Source: Rallus limicola (Eukaryota; Chordata; Aves; Gruiformes; Rallidae). Taken from it: DNA of 64,000 nt. The notes below the pieces were generated by a model. It was not told the origin of the DNA, did no database searches, and was given only the letters and a program-made list of their open reading frames with translations. The position numbers and the translations under genes were made by a program. Position 1 is the first letter of the stretch; each line of letters opens with the position of its first letter. The stretch is taken from the NCBI GenBank assembly GCA_022605955.1, contig JAKCOZ010000101.1:1054001-1118000 (forward strand). Reading direction: 5' to 3'. Below are positions 1 through 10,328 of this stretch, piece after piece.

Positions 1-985
1 TTTCATGCCTAGCTTCTTTACTTTGGGAGTTATTGCTGGACGTTTAGCATGTTTTGAACTGCAGTCTGCTAGGGCCGAGAAAAGCACCGTAGGAGGTTCC
101 AGGCATGTTCCCTCTTTCCAGGCAAAGGAAAAGGCTGAGAGCCAAAGTGACAGGGTCTGCTCGTGTGTCCTGTTAGGAGGTTTCAGACAAGCTATGCCTT
201 TCAGGCCTAGCTTCTTTATTTTGGGAGTTATTGCTGGACGTTTAGCATGTTTTGAACTGCAGTCTGCTAGGGCCGAGAAAAGCACCGTAGGAGGTTCCAG
301 GCATGTTCCCTCTTTCCAGGCAAAGGAAAAGGCTGAGAGCCAAAGTGACAGGGTCTGCTCGTGTGTCCTGTTAGGAGGTTTCAGACAAGCTATGCCTTTC
401 AGGCCTAGCTTCTTTACTTTGGGAGTTATTGCTGGACGTTTAGCATGTTTTGAGCTGCAGTCTGCTAGGGCCGAGAAAAGCACCGTAGGAGGTTCCAGGC
501 ATGTTCCCTCTTTCCAAGCAAAGGAAAAAGCTGAGAGCCAAAGTGAAAGGGTTTGCTCGTGTGTCCTGTTAGGAGGTTTCAGACAAGCTATGACTTTCAG
601 GTCTCGCTTCTTTACTTTGGGAGTTATTGCTGGACGTTTAGCATGTTTTGAATTGCAGTCTGCTAGGGCCGAGAAAAGCACCGTAGGAGGTTCCAGGCAT
701 GTTCCCTCTTTCCAGGCAAAGGAAAAGGCTGAGAGCCAAAGTGACAGGGTCTGCTTGTGTGTCCTGTTAGGAGGTTTCAGACAAGCTATGCCTTTCAGGC
801 CTAGCTTCTTTACTTTGGGAGTTATTGCTGGACGTTTAGCTTGTTTTGAACTGCAGTCTGCTAGGGCCGAGAAAAGCACCGTAGGAGGTTCCAGGCATGT
901 TCCCTCTTTCCAGGCAAAGGAAAAGGCTGAGAGCCAAAGTGACAGGGTCTGCTCGTGTGTCCTGTTAGGAGGTTTCAGACAAGCT

Positions 986-1183
986 ATGCCTTTCAGGCCT
1001 AGCTTCTTTACTTTGGGAGTTATTGCTGGACGTTTAGCATGTTTTGAACTGCAGTCTGCTAGGGCCGAGAAAAGCACCGTAGGAGGTTCCAGGCATGTTC
1101 CCTCTTTCCAGGCAAAGGAAAAGGCTGAGAGCCAAAGTGACAGGGTCTGCTCGTGTGTCCTGTTAGGAGGTTTCAGACAAGCT
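986..1183 (+). repeat. Representative consensus monomer (v class, 198 bp)
   Basis: This copy matches the commonest base at essentially every position and serves as the reference unit. Numbered from its ATG, it contains a PstI site (CTGCAG) near position 64 and a TAGGAGGTTCCAGGC segment from about 95. It also has a purine-rich AAAGGAAAAGG segment at about 129 and a second TAGGAGGTTTCAGAC segment from about 179. A StuI site (AGGCCT) lies at about 10-15. The boundary with the preceding unit forms an imperfect palindrome with arms AGCTATGCCT and AGGCCTAGCT around TTC. The phase chosen is arbitrary. One frame on each strand is free of stops. Confidence 0.95.
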
Positions 1184-2343
1184 ATGCCTTTCAGGCCTAG
1201 CTTCTTTACTTTGGGAGTTATTGCTGGACGTTTAGCATGTTTTGAACTGCAGTCTGCTAGGGCCGAGAAAAGCACCGTAGGAGGTTCCAGGCATGTTCCC
1301 TCTTTCCAGGCAAAGGAAAAGGCTGAGAGCCAAAGCGACAGGGTCTGCTCGTGTGTCCTGTTAGGAGGTTTCAGACAAGCTATGCCTTTCATGCCTAGCT
1401 TCTTTACTTTGGGAGTTATTGCTGGACGTTTAGCATGTTTTGAACTGCAGTCTGCTAGGGCCGAGAAAAGCACCGTAGGAGGTTCCAGGCATGTTCCCTC
1501 TTTCCAGGCAAAGGAAAAGGCTGAGAGCCAAAGTGACAGGGTCTGCTCGTGTGTCCTGTTAGGAGGTTTCAGACAAGCTATGCCTTTCAGGCCTAGCTTC
1601 TTTACTTTGGGAGTTATTGCTGGACGTTTAGCATGTTTTGAACTGCAGTCTGCTAGGGCCGAGAAAAGCACCGTAGGAGGTTCCAGGCATGTTCCCTCTT
1701 TCCAGGCAAAGGAAAAGGCTGAGAGCCAAAGTGACAGGGTCTGCTCGTGTGTCTTGTTAGGAGGTTTCAGACAAGCTATGCCTTTCAGGCCTAGCTTCTT
1801 TACTTTGGGAGTTATTGCTGGACGTTTAGCATGTTTTGAACTGCAGTCTGCTAGGGCCGAGAAAAGCACCGTAGGAGGTTCCAGGCATGTTCCCTCTTTC
1901 CAGGCAAAGGAAAAGGCTGAGAGCCAAAGTGACAGGTGCTGCTCATGTGTCCTGTTAGGAGGTTTCAGACAAGCTATGCCTTTCAGGCCTAGCTTCTTTA
2001 CTTTGGGAGTTATTGCTGGACGTTTAGCATGTTTTGAACTGCAGTCTGCTAGGGCCGAGAAAAGCACCGTAGGAGGTTCCAGGCATGTTCCCTCTTTCCA
2101 GGCAAAGGAAAAGGCTGAGAGCCAAAGTGACAGGTGCTGCTCATGTGTCCTGTTAGGAGGTTTCAGACAAGCTATGCCTTTCAGGCCTAGCTTCTTTACT
2201 TTGGGAGTTATTGCTGGACGTTTAGCATGTTTTGAACTGCAGTCTGCTAGGGCCGAGAAAAGCACCGTAGGAGGTTCCAGGCATGTTCCCTCTTTCCAGG
2301 CAAAGGAAAAGGCTGAGAGCCAAAGTGACAGGGTCTGCTCGTG

Positions 2344-2414
2344 TGTCCTGTTAGGAGGTTTCAGACAAGCTATGCCTTTCAGGCCTAGCTTGTCTGAAAC
2401 CTCCTAACAGGACA
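2344..2414. repeat. Junction hairpin 1 (34-bp stem, 3-nt loop; 47-bp insert)
   Basis: The left arm is 2344-2377, the TTC loop 2378-2380 and the right arm 2381-2414, pairing with one mismatch in 34. The insert adds a reverse-complement copy of the end of the preceding monomer. It then repeats AGCTATGCCTTTCATGCCT in direct orientation before the array resumes. This is the reference form for the other twelve junctions. Confidence 0.93.
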
Positions 2415-2814
2415 AGCTATGCCTTTCATGCCTAGCTTCTTTACTTTGGGAGTTATTGCTGGACGTTTAGCATGTTTTGAACTGCAGTCTGCTAGGGCCG
2501 AGAAAAGCACCGCAGGAGGTTCCAGGCATGTTCCCTCTTTCCAGGCAAAGGAAAAGGCTGAGAGCCAAAGTGACAGGGTCTGCTCGTGTGTCCTGTTAGG
2601 AGGTTTCAGACAAGCTATGCCTTTCAGGCCTAGCTTCTTTACTTTGGGAGTTATTGCTGGACGTTTAGCATGTTTTGAACTGCAGTCCACTAGGGCCGAG
2701 AAAAGCACCGTAGGAGGTTCCAGGCATGTTCCCTCTTTCCAGGCAAAGGAAAAGGCTGAGAGCCAAAGTGACAGGGGCTGCTCGTGTGTCCTGTTAGGAG
2801 GTTTCAGACAAGCT

Positions 2815-4398
2815 ATGCCTTTCAGGCCTAGCTTCTTTACTTTGGGAGTTATTGCTGGACGTTTAGCATGTTTTGAGCTGCAGTCTGCTAGGGCCGAGAA
2901 AAGCACCGTAGGAGGTTCCAGGCATGTTCCCTCTTTCCAAGCAAAGGAAAAAGCTGAGAGCCAAAGTGAAAGGGTTTGCTCGTGTGTCCTGTTAGGAGGT
3001 TTCAGACAAGCTACGCCTTTCAGGCCTAGCTTCTTTACTTTGGGAGTTATTGCTGGACGTTTAGCATGTTTTGAATTGCAGTCTGCTAGGGCCGAGAAAA
3101 GCACCGTAGGAGGTTCCAGGCATGTTCCCTCTTTCCAGGCAAAGGAAAAGGCTGAGAGCCAAAGTGACAGGGTCTGCTTGTGTGTCCTGTTAGGAGGTTT
3201 CAGACAAGCTATGCCTTTCAGGCCTAGCTTCTTTACTTTGGGAGTTATTGCTGGACGTTTAGCATGTTTTGAACTGCAGTCTGCTAGGGCCGAGAAAAGC
3301 ACCGTAGGAGGTTCCAGGCATGTTCCCTCTTTCCAGGCAAAGGAAAAGGCTGAGAGCCAAAGTGACAGGGGCTGCTCGTGTGTCCTGTTAGGAGGTTTCA
3401 GACAAGCTATGCCTTTCAGGCCTAGCTTCTTTACTTTGGGAGTTATTGCTGGACGTTTAGCATGTTTTGAACTGCAGTCTTCTAGGGCCGAGAAAAGCAC
3501 CGTAGGAGGTTCCAGGCATGTTCCCTCTTTCCAGGCAAAGGAAAAGGCTGAGAGCCAAAGTGACAGGGGCTGCTCGTGTGTCCTGTTAGGAGGTTTCAGA
3601 CAAGCTATGCCTTTCAGGCCTAGCTTCTTTACTTTGGGAGTTATTGCTGGACGTTTAGCATGTTTTGAGCTGCAGTCTGCTAGGGCCGAGAAAAGCACCG
3701 TAGGAGGTTCCAGGCATGTTCCCTCTTTCCAAGCAAAGGAAAAAGGTGAGAGCCAAAGTGAAAGGGTTTGCTCGTGTGTCCTGTTAGGAGGTTTCAGACA
3801 AGCTATGCCTTTCAGGCCTAGCTTCTTTACTTTGGGAGTTATTGCTGGACGTTTAGCATGTTTTGAATTGCAGTCTGCTAGGGCCGAGAAAAGCACCGTA
3901 GGAGGTTCCAGGCATGTTCCCTCTTTCCAGGCAAAGGAAAAGGCTGAGAGCCAAAGTGACAGGGTCTGCTTGTGTGTCCTGTTAGGAGGTTTCAGACAAG
4001 CTATGCCTTTCAGTCCTAGCTTCTTTACTTTGGGAGTTATTGCTGGACGTTTAGCATGTTTTGAACTGCAGTCTGCTAGGGCCGAGAAAAGCACCGTAGG
4101 AGGTTCCAGGCATGTTCCCTCTTTCCAGGCAAAGGAAAAGGCTGAGAGCCAAAGTGACAGGGGCTGCTCGTGTGTCCTGTTAGGAGGTTTCAGACAAGCT
4201 ATGCCTTTCAGGCCTAGCTTCTTTACTTTGGGAGTTATTGCTGGACGTTTAGCATGTTTTGAACTGCAGTCTTCTAGGGCCGAGAAAAGCACCGTAGGAG
4301 GTTCCAGGCATGTTCCCTCTTTCCAGGCAAAGGAAAAGGCTGAGAGCCAAAGTGACAGGGGCTGCTCGTGTGTCCTGTTAGGAGGTTTCAGACAAGCT
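2815..4398 (+). repeat. Tandem duplication of a four-monomer (792-bp) cassette e-l-g-g
   Basis: Monomers at 2815-3606 and 3607-4398 follow the same order. Both copies contain the rare CAGTCTTCTAGGG variant in their fourth monomer (about 3475 and 4267). Both contain the linked e-class changes (GAGCTGCAG, CCAAGCAAAGG, AAAGGGTTTG). Private differences such as AAAAAGGTGAG near 3748 show some divergence since duplication. Confidence 0.85.
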
Positions 4399-5360
4399 AT
4401 GCCTTTCAGGCCTAGCTTCTTTACTTTGGGAGTTATTGCTGGACGTTTAGCATGTTTTGAACTGCAGTCTGCTAGGGCCGAGAAAAGCACCGTAGGAGGT
4501 TCCAGGCATGTTCCCTCTTTCCAGGCAAAGGAAAAGGCTGAGAGCCAAAGCGACAGGGTCTGCTCGTGTGTCCTGTTAGGAGGTTTCAGACAAGCTATGC
4601 CTTTCATGCCTAGCTTCTTTACTTTGGGAGTTATTGCTGGACGTTTAGCATGTTTTGAACTGCAGTCTGCTAGGGCCGAGAAAAGCACCGTAGGAGGTTC
4701 CAGGCATGTTCCCTCTTTCCAGGCAAAGGAAAAGGCTGAGAGCCAAAGTGACAGGGTCTGCTCGTGTGTCCTGTTAGGAGGTTTCAGACAAGCTATGCCT
4801 TTCTGGCCTAGCTTCTTTACTTTGGGAGTTATTGCTGGACGTTTAGCATGTTTTGAACTGCAGTCTGCTAGGGCCGAGAAAAGCACCGTAGGAGGTTCCA
4901 GGCATGTTCCCTCTTTCCAGGCAAAGGAAAAGGCTGAGAGCCAAAGTGACAGGGTCTGCTCGTGTGTCTTGTTAGGAGGTTTCAGACAAGCTATGCCTTT
5001 CAGGCCTAGCTTCTTTACTTTGGGAGTTATTGCTGGACGTTTAGCATGTTTTGAACTGCAGTCTGCTAGGGCCGAGAAAAGCACCGTAGGAGGTTCCAGG
5101 CATGTTCCCTCTTTCCAGGCAAAGGAAAAGGCTGAGAGCCAAAGTGACAGGTGCTGCTCATGTGTCCTGTTAGGAGGTTTCAGACAAGCTATGCCTTTCA
5201 GGCCTAGCTTCTTTACTTTGGGAGTTATTGCTGGACGTTTAGCATGTTTTGAACTGCAGTCTGCTAGGGCCGAGAAAAGCACCGTAGGAGGTTCCAGGCA
5301 TGTTCCCTCTTTCCAGGCAAAGGAAAAGGCTGAGAGCCAAAGTGACAGGGTCTGCTCGTG

Positions 5361-5431
5361 TGTCCTGTTAGGAGGTTTCAGACAAGCTATGCCTTTCAGG
5401 CCTATCTTGTCTGAAACCTCCTAACAGGACA
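5361..5431. repeat. Junction hairpin 2
   Basis: This has the same 47-bp insert as junction 1. The right arm carries CCTATCTTG instead of CCTAGCTTG, giving one extra mismatch in the stem. Confidence 0.92.
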
Positions 5432-5435
5432 AGCT

Positions 5436-7235
5436 ATGCCTTTCATGCCTAGCTTCTTTACTTTGGGAGTTATTGCTGGACGTTTAGCATGTTTTGAACT
5501 GCAGTCTGCTAGGGCCGAGAAAAGCACCGTAGGAGGTTCCAGGCATGTTCCCTCTTTCCAGGCAAAGGAAAAGGCTGAGAGCCAAAGTGACAGGGGCTGC
5601 TCGTGTGTCCTGTTAGGAGGTTTCAGACAAGCTATGCCTTTCAGGCCTAGCTTCTTTACTTTGGGAGTTATTGCTGGACGTTTAGCATGTTTTGAACTGC
5701 AGTCTGCTAGGGCCGAGAAAAGCACCGTAGGAGGTTCCAGGCATGTTCCCTCTTTCCAGGCAAAGGAAAAGGCTGAGAGCCAAAGTGACAGGGTCTGCTC
5801 GTGTGTCCTGTTAGGAGGTTTCAGACAAGCTATGCCTTTCAGGCCTAGCTTCTTTACTTTGGGAGTTATTGCTGGACGTTTAGCATGTTTTGAACTGCAG
5901 TCTGCTAGGGCCGAGAAAAGCACCGTAGGAGGTTCCAGGCATGTTCCCTCTTTCCAGGCAAAGGAAAAGGCTGAGAGCCAAAGTGACAGGGTCTGCTCGT
6001 GTGTCCTGTTAGGAGGTTTCAGACAAGCTATGCCTTTCAGGCCTAGCTTCTTTACTTTGGGAGTTATTGCTGGACGTTTAGCATGTTTTGAACTGCAGTC
6101 TGCTAGGGCCGAGAAAAGCACCGTAGGAGGTTCCAGGCATGTTCCCTCTTTCCAGGCAAAGGAAAAGGCTGAGAGCCAAAGTGACAGGGTCTGCTCGTGT
6201 GTCCTGTTAGGAGGTTTCAGACAAGTTATGCCTTTCAGGCCTAGCTTCTTTACTTTGGGAGTTATTGCTGGACATTTAGCATGTTTTGAACTGCAGTCTG
6301 CTAGGGCCGAGAAAAGCACCGTAGGAGGTTCCAGGCATGTTCCCTCTTTCCAGGCAAAGGAAAAGGCTGAGAGCCAAAGTGACAGGGGCTGCTCGTGTGT
6401 CCTGTTAGGAGGTTTCAGACAAGCTATGCCTTTCAGGCCTAGCTTCTTTACTTTGGGAGTTATTGCTGGACGTTTAGCATGTTTTGAACTGCAGTCAGCT
6501 AGGGCCGAGTAAAGCACCGTAGGAGGTTCCAGGCATGTTCCCTCTTTCCAGGCAAAGGAAAAGGCTGAGAGCCAAAGTGACAGGGGCTGCTCGTGTGTCC
6601 TGTTAGGAGGTTTCAGACAAGCTATGCCTTTCAGGCCTAGCTTCTTTACTTTGGGAGTTATTGCTGGACGTTTAGCATGTTTTGAACTGCAGTCTGCTAG
6701 GGCCGAGAAAAGCACCGTAGGAGGTTCCAGGCATGTTCCCTCTTTCCAGACAAAGGAAAAGGCTGAGAGCCAAAGTGACAGGGGCTGCTCGTGTGTCCTG
6801 TTAGGAGGTTTCAGACAAGCTATGCCTTTCATGCCTAGCTTCTTTACTTTGGGAGTTATTGCTGGACGTTTAGCATGTTTTGAACTGCAGTCTGCTAGGG
6901 CCGAGAAAAGCACCGTAGGAGGTTCCAGGCATGTTCCCTCTTTCCAGGCAAAGGAAAAGGCTGAGAGCCAAAGTGACAGGGTCTGCTCGGGTGTCCTGTT
7001 TGGAGGTTTCAGACAAGCTATGCCTTTCAGGCCTAGCTTCTTTACTTTGGGAGTTATTGCTGGACGTTTAGCATGTTTTGAACTGCAGTCTGCTAGGGCC
7101 GAGAAAAGCACCGTAGGAGGTTCCAGGCATGTTCCCTCTTTCCAGGCAAAGGAAAAGGCTGAGAGCCAAAGTGACAGGGTCTGCTCGGGTGTCCTGTTAG
7201 GAGGTTTCATACAAGCTATGCCTTTCAGGCCTAGC
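5436..7235 (+). repeat. Long-range duplicated cassette, left copy (partner near 18892-20691)
   Basis: Diagnostic private variants recur at a constant offset of 13456 bp. These are the TAA in GAGTAAAGC (6510-6512 and 19966-19968), CCAGACAAAGG, and CCTGTTTGGAGG (about 6995 and 20451). The offset equals 67 monomers plus four junction inserts plus two single-base insertions. Homology is clear for the last five monomers and weaker before that. The left copy has TTCATACAAGC at 7208 where the right copy keeps TTCAGACAAGC. Confidence 0.75.
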
Positions 7236-7260
7236 TTGTCTGAAACCTCCTAACAGGACA
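7190..7260. repeat. Junction hairpin 3
   Basis: This has the same insert. The left arm carries TTCATACAAGC (G to T), adding one mismatch. The corresponding hairpin of the duplicated cassette near 20646 keeps the original base. Confidence 0.92.
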
Positions 7261-7264
7261 AGCT

Positions 7265-7905
7265 ATGCCTTTCATGCCTAGCTTCTTTACTTTGGGAGTT
7301 ATTGCTGGACGTTTAGCATGTTTTGAACTGCAGTCTGATAGGGCCGAGAAAAGCACCGTAGGAGGTTCCAGGCATGTTCCCTCTTTCCAGGCAAAGGAAA
7401 AGGCTGAGAGCCAAAGTGACAGGTGCTGCTCATGTGTCCTGTTAGGAGGTTTCAGACAAGCTATGCCTTTCAGGCCTAGCTTCTTTACTTTGGGAGTTAT
7501 TGCTGGACGTTTAGCATGTTTTGAACTGCAGTCTGCTAGGGCCGAGAAAAGCACCGTAGGAGGTTCCAGGCATGTTCCCTCTTTCCAGGCAAAGGAAAAG
7601 GCTGAGAACCAAAGTGACAGGGTCTGCTCGTGTGTCCTGTTAGGAGGTTTCAGACAAGCTATGCCTTTCAGGCCTAGCTTCTTTACTTTGGGAGTTATTG
7701 CTGGACGTTTAGCATGTTTTGAATTGCAGTCTGCTAGGGCCGAGAAAAGCACCGTAGGAGGTTCCAGGCATGTTCCCTCTTTCCAGGCAAAGGAAAAGGC
7801 TGAGAGCCAAAGTGACAGGGTCTGCTCGTGTGTCCTGTTAGGAGGTTTCAGACAAGCTATGCCTTTCAGGCCTAGCTTGTCTGAAACCTCCTAACAGGAC
7901 AAGCT
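7265..7905 (+). repeat. Zone I block 3 (3 monomers plus junction)
   Basis: This is the shortest interval between junctions: 641 bp, which is 3 x 198 + 47. Order is M-c, v, v. The first monomer carries CAGTCTGATAGGG, a variant that also marks the first monomer of the next three blocks. This ties those junctions to one lineage. Confidence 0.85.
7831..7901. repeat. Junction hairpin 4
   Basis: This matches the reference junction, with a single stem mismatch. It lies only 641 bp after junction 3. Confidence 0.92.
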
Positions 7906-10328
7906 ATGCCTTTCATGCCTAGCTTCTTTACTTTGGGAGTTATTGGTGGACGTTTAGCATGTTTTGAGCTGCAGTCTGATAGGGCCGAGAAAAGCACCGT
8001 AGGAGGTTCCAGGCATGTTCCCTCTTTCCAGGCAAAGGAAAAGGCTGAGAGCCAAAGTGACAGGGGCTGCTCGTGTGTCCTGTTAGGAGGTTTCAGACAA
8101 GCTATGCCTTTCAGGCCTAGCTTCTTTACTTTGGGAGTTATTGCTGGACGTTTAGCATGTTTTGAACTGCAGTCTGCTAGGGCCGAGAAAAGCACCGTAG
8201 GAGGTTCCAGGCATGTTCCCTCTTTCCAGGCAAAGGAAAAGGCTGAGAGCCAAAGTGACAGGGTCTGCTCGGGTGTCCTGTTAGGAGGTTTCAGACAAGC
8301 TATGCCTTTCAGGCCTAGCTTCTTTACTTTGGGAGTTATGGCTGGACGTTTAGCATGTTTTGAACTGCAGTCTGCTAGGCCCGAGAAAAGCACCGTAGGA
8401 GGTTCCAGGCATGTTCCCTCTTTCCAGGCAAAGGAAAAGGCTGAGAGCCAAAGTGACAGGGGCTGCTCGTGTGTCCTGTTAGGAGGTTTCAGACAAGCTA
8501 TGCCTTTCAGGCCTAGCTTCTTTACTTTGGGAGTTATTGCTGGACGTTTAGCATGTTTTGAACTGCAGTCTGCTAGGGCCGAGAAAAGCACCGTAGGAGG
8601 TTCCAGGCATGTTCCCTCTTTCCAGGCAAAGGAAAAGGCTGAGAGCCAAAGTGACAGGGTCTGCTCGTGTGTCCTGTTAGGAGGTTTCAGACAAGCTATG
8701 CCTTTCAGGCCTAGCTTCTTTACTTTGGGAGTTATTGCTGGACGTTTAGCATGTTTTGAACTGCAGTCTGCTAGGGCCGAGAAAAGCACCGTAGGAGGTT
8801 CCAGGCATGTTCCCTCTTTCCAAGCAAAGGAAAAAGCTGAGAGCCAAAGTGAAAGGGTTTGCTCGTGTGTCCTGTTAGGAGGTTTCAGACAAGGTATGCC
8901 TTTCAGGCCTCGCTTCTTTACTTTGGGAGTTATTGCTGGACGTTTAGCATGTTTTGAACTGCAGTCTGCTAGGGCCGAGAAAAGCACCGTAGGAGGTTCC
9001 AGGCATGTTCCCTCTTTCCAGGCAAAGGAAAAGGCTGAGAGCCAAAGAGACAGGGTCTGCTTGTGTGTCCTGTTAGGAGGTTTCAGACAAGCTATGCCTT
9101 TCAGGCCTAGCTTCTTTACTTTGGGAGTTATTGCTGGACGTTTAGCATGTTTTGAACTGCAGTCTGCTAGGGCCGAGAAAAGCACCGTAGGAGGTTCCAG
9201 GCATGTTCCCTCTTTCCAGGCAAAGGAAAAGGCTGAGAGCCAAAGTGACAGGGTCTGCTCGTGTGTCCTGTTAGGAGGTTTCAGACAAGCTATGCCTTTC
9301 AGGCCTAGCTTCTTTACTTTGGGAGTTATTGCTGGACGTTTAGCATGTTTTGAACTGCAGTCTGCTAGGGCCGAGAAAAGCACCGTAGGAGGTTCCAGGC
9401 ATGTTCCCTCTTTCCAGGCAAAGGAAAAGGCTGAGAGCCAAAGTGACAGGGGCTGCTCGTGTGTCCTGTTAGGAGGTTTCAGACAAGCTATGCCTTTCAG
9501 GCCTAGCTTCTTTACTTTGGGAGTTATTGCTGGACGTTTAGCATGTTTTGAACTGCAGTCTGCTAGGGCCGAGAAAAGCACTGTAGGAGGTTCCAGGCAT
9601 GTTCCCTCTTTCCAGGCAAAGGAAAAGGCTGAGAGCCAAAGCGACAGGGTCTGCTCGTGTGTCCTGTTAGGAGGTTTCAGACAAGCTATGCCTTTCATGC
9701 CTAGCTTCTTTACTTTGGGAGTTATTGCTGGACGTTTAGCATGTTTTGAACTGCAGTCTGCTAGGGCCGAGAAAAGCACCGTAGGAGGTTCCAGGCATGT
9801 TCCCTCTTTCCAGGCAAAGGAAAAGGCTGAGAGCCAAAGTGACAGGGTCTGCTCGTGTGTCCTGTTAGGAGGTTTCAGACAAGCTATGCCTTTCAGGCCT
9901 AGCTTCTTTACTTTGGGAGTTATTGCTGGACGTTTAGCATGTTTAGAACTGCAGTCTGCTAGGGCCGAGAAAAGCACCGTAGGAGGTTCCAGGCATGTTC
10001 CCTCTTTCCAGGCAAAGGAAAAGGCTGAGAGCCAAAGTGACAGGTGCTGCTCATGTGTCCTGTTAGGAGGTTTCAGACAAGCTATGCCTTTCAGGCCTAG
10101 CTTCTTTACTTTGGGAGTTATTGCTGGACGTTTAGCATGTTTTGAACTGCAGTCTGCTAGGGCCGAGAAAAGCACCGTAGGAGGTTCCAGGCATGTTCCC
10201 TCTTTCCAGGCAAAGGAAAAGGCTGAGAGCCAAAGTGACAGGGTCTGCTCGTGTGTCCTGTTAGGAGGTTTCAGACAAGCTATGCCTTTCAGGCCTAGCT
10301 TGTCTGAAACCTCCTAACAGGACAAGCT
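7906..10328 (+). repeat. Zone I block 4 (12 monomers plus junction)
   Basis: The length is 2423 bp, which is 12 x 198 + 47. Order is Mg, s, g, v, e, l, v, g, v, Mv, c, v. The tail Mv, c, v resembles the tails of blocks 0 and 1. The c monomer has CATGTTTAGAACTGC (about 9940), a variant shared with a c monomer near 13156 in the next block. Confidence 0.85.
10254..10324. repeat. Junction hairpin 5
   Basis: This matches the reference junction. The following monomer carries GAGCTGTAGTCTGATAGGG, so it contains a stop in the plus open frame. Confidence 0.92.

Larger units (their letters stand above)
1..2418 (+). repeat. Zone I block 0 (12 monomers)
   Basis: Monomer order is Mv, v, e, l, v, v, v, Mv, v, c, c, v, ending in the first junction hairpin. 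The first monomer is cut by the window edge by about 4 bp and carries CATGCC, as does the first monomer of every junction-bounded block. A further junction just outside the window is therefore likely. The two adjacent c monomers at about 1778-2173 look like a local duplication compared with the single c monomer in the matching end of the next block. Confidence 0.85.
2419..5435 (+). repeat. Zone I block 1 (15 monomers plus junction)
   Basis: The length is 3017 bp, which is 15 x 198 + 47. Monomer order is Mv, g, e, l, g, g, e, l, g, g, v, Mv, v, c, v. The e-l-g-g quartet is present twice in tandem. The last monomers (Mv, v, c, v) match the end of block 0, so the blocks share a common 3' portion. 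Confidence 0.85.
5436..7264 (+). repeat. Zone I block 2 (9 monomers plus junction)
   Basis: The length is 1829 bp, which is 9 x 198 + 47. Order is Mg, v, v, v, g, g (with GAGTAAAGC), g, M-s, s. The last five monomers are nearly identical to those at about 19684-20686. They share GGACATTTAGC, CAGTCAGCTAGGG with GAGTAAAGC, CCAGACAAAGG and CCTGTTTGGAGG, so this is a duplicated cassette. Confidence 0.85.

Noticed and set aside
986..1183. Bacterial ribosome binding site (AGGAGG before ATG in every monomer)
   Set aside because: AGGAGG lies 13 nt before ATG, too far for a typical site. The array is eukaryotic satellite and the motif occurs twice per monomer by internal similarity.
986..1183. tRNA-derived SINE or Pol III promoter (GGTTCCAGGC resembling a B box)
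   Set aside because: The match to the B-box consensus is incomplete, there is no acceptable A box at the usual distance, and there is no A-rich tail.
5..2407. Plus-strand 800-codon open frame (and similar ones through the window) as a repetitive protein gene
   Set aside because: It starts and ends only where the periodic frame is broken, has no unique ends, and overlaps an equally open minus strand. Recurrent variants are mostly amino-acid-changing, and stops are fixed and amplified.
2344..2414. Insertion sequence, MITE or attachment site as source of the 47-bp insert
   Set aside because: Every base of the insert is explained by the satellite itself, as 25 to 28 nt inverted plus 19 to 22 nt direct. 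There is no foreign sequence or transposon end.
2344..2414. Rho-independent terminator (strong hairpin)
   Set aside because: No T-tract follows the stem and no transcription unit is present. The hairpin is a by-product of the inverted copy.
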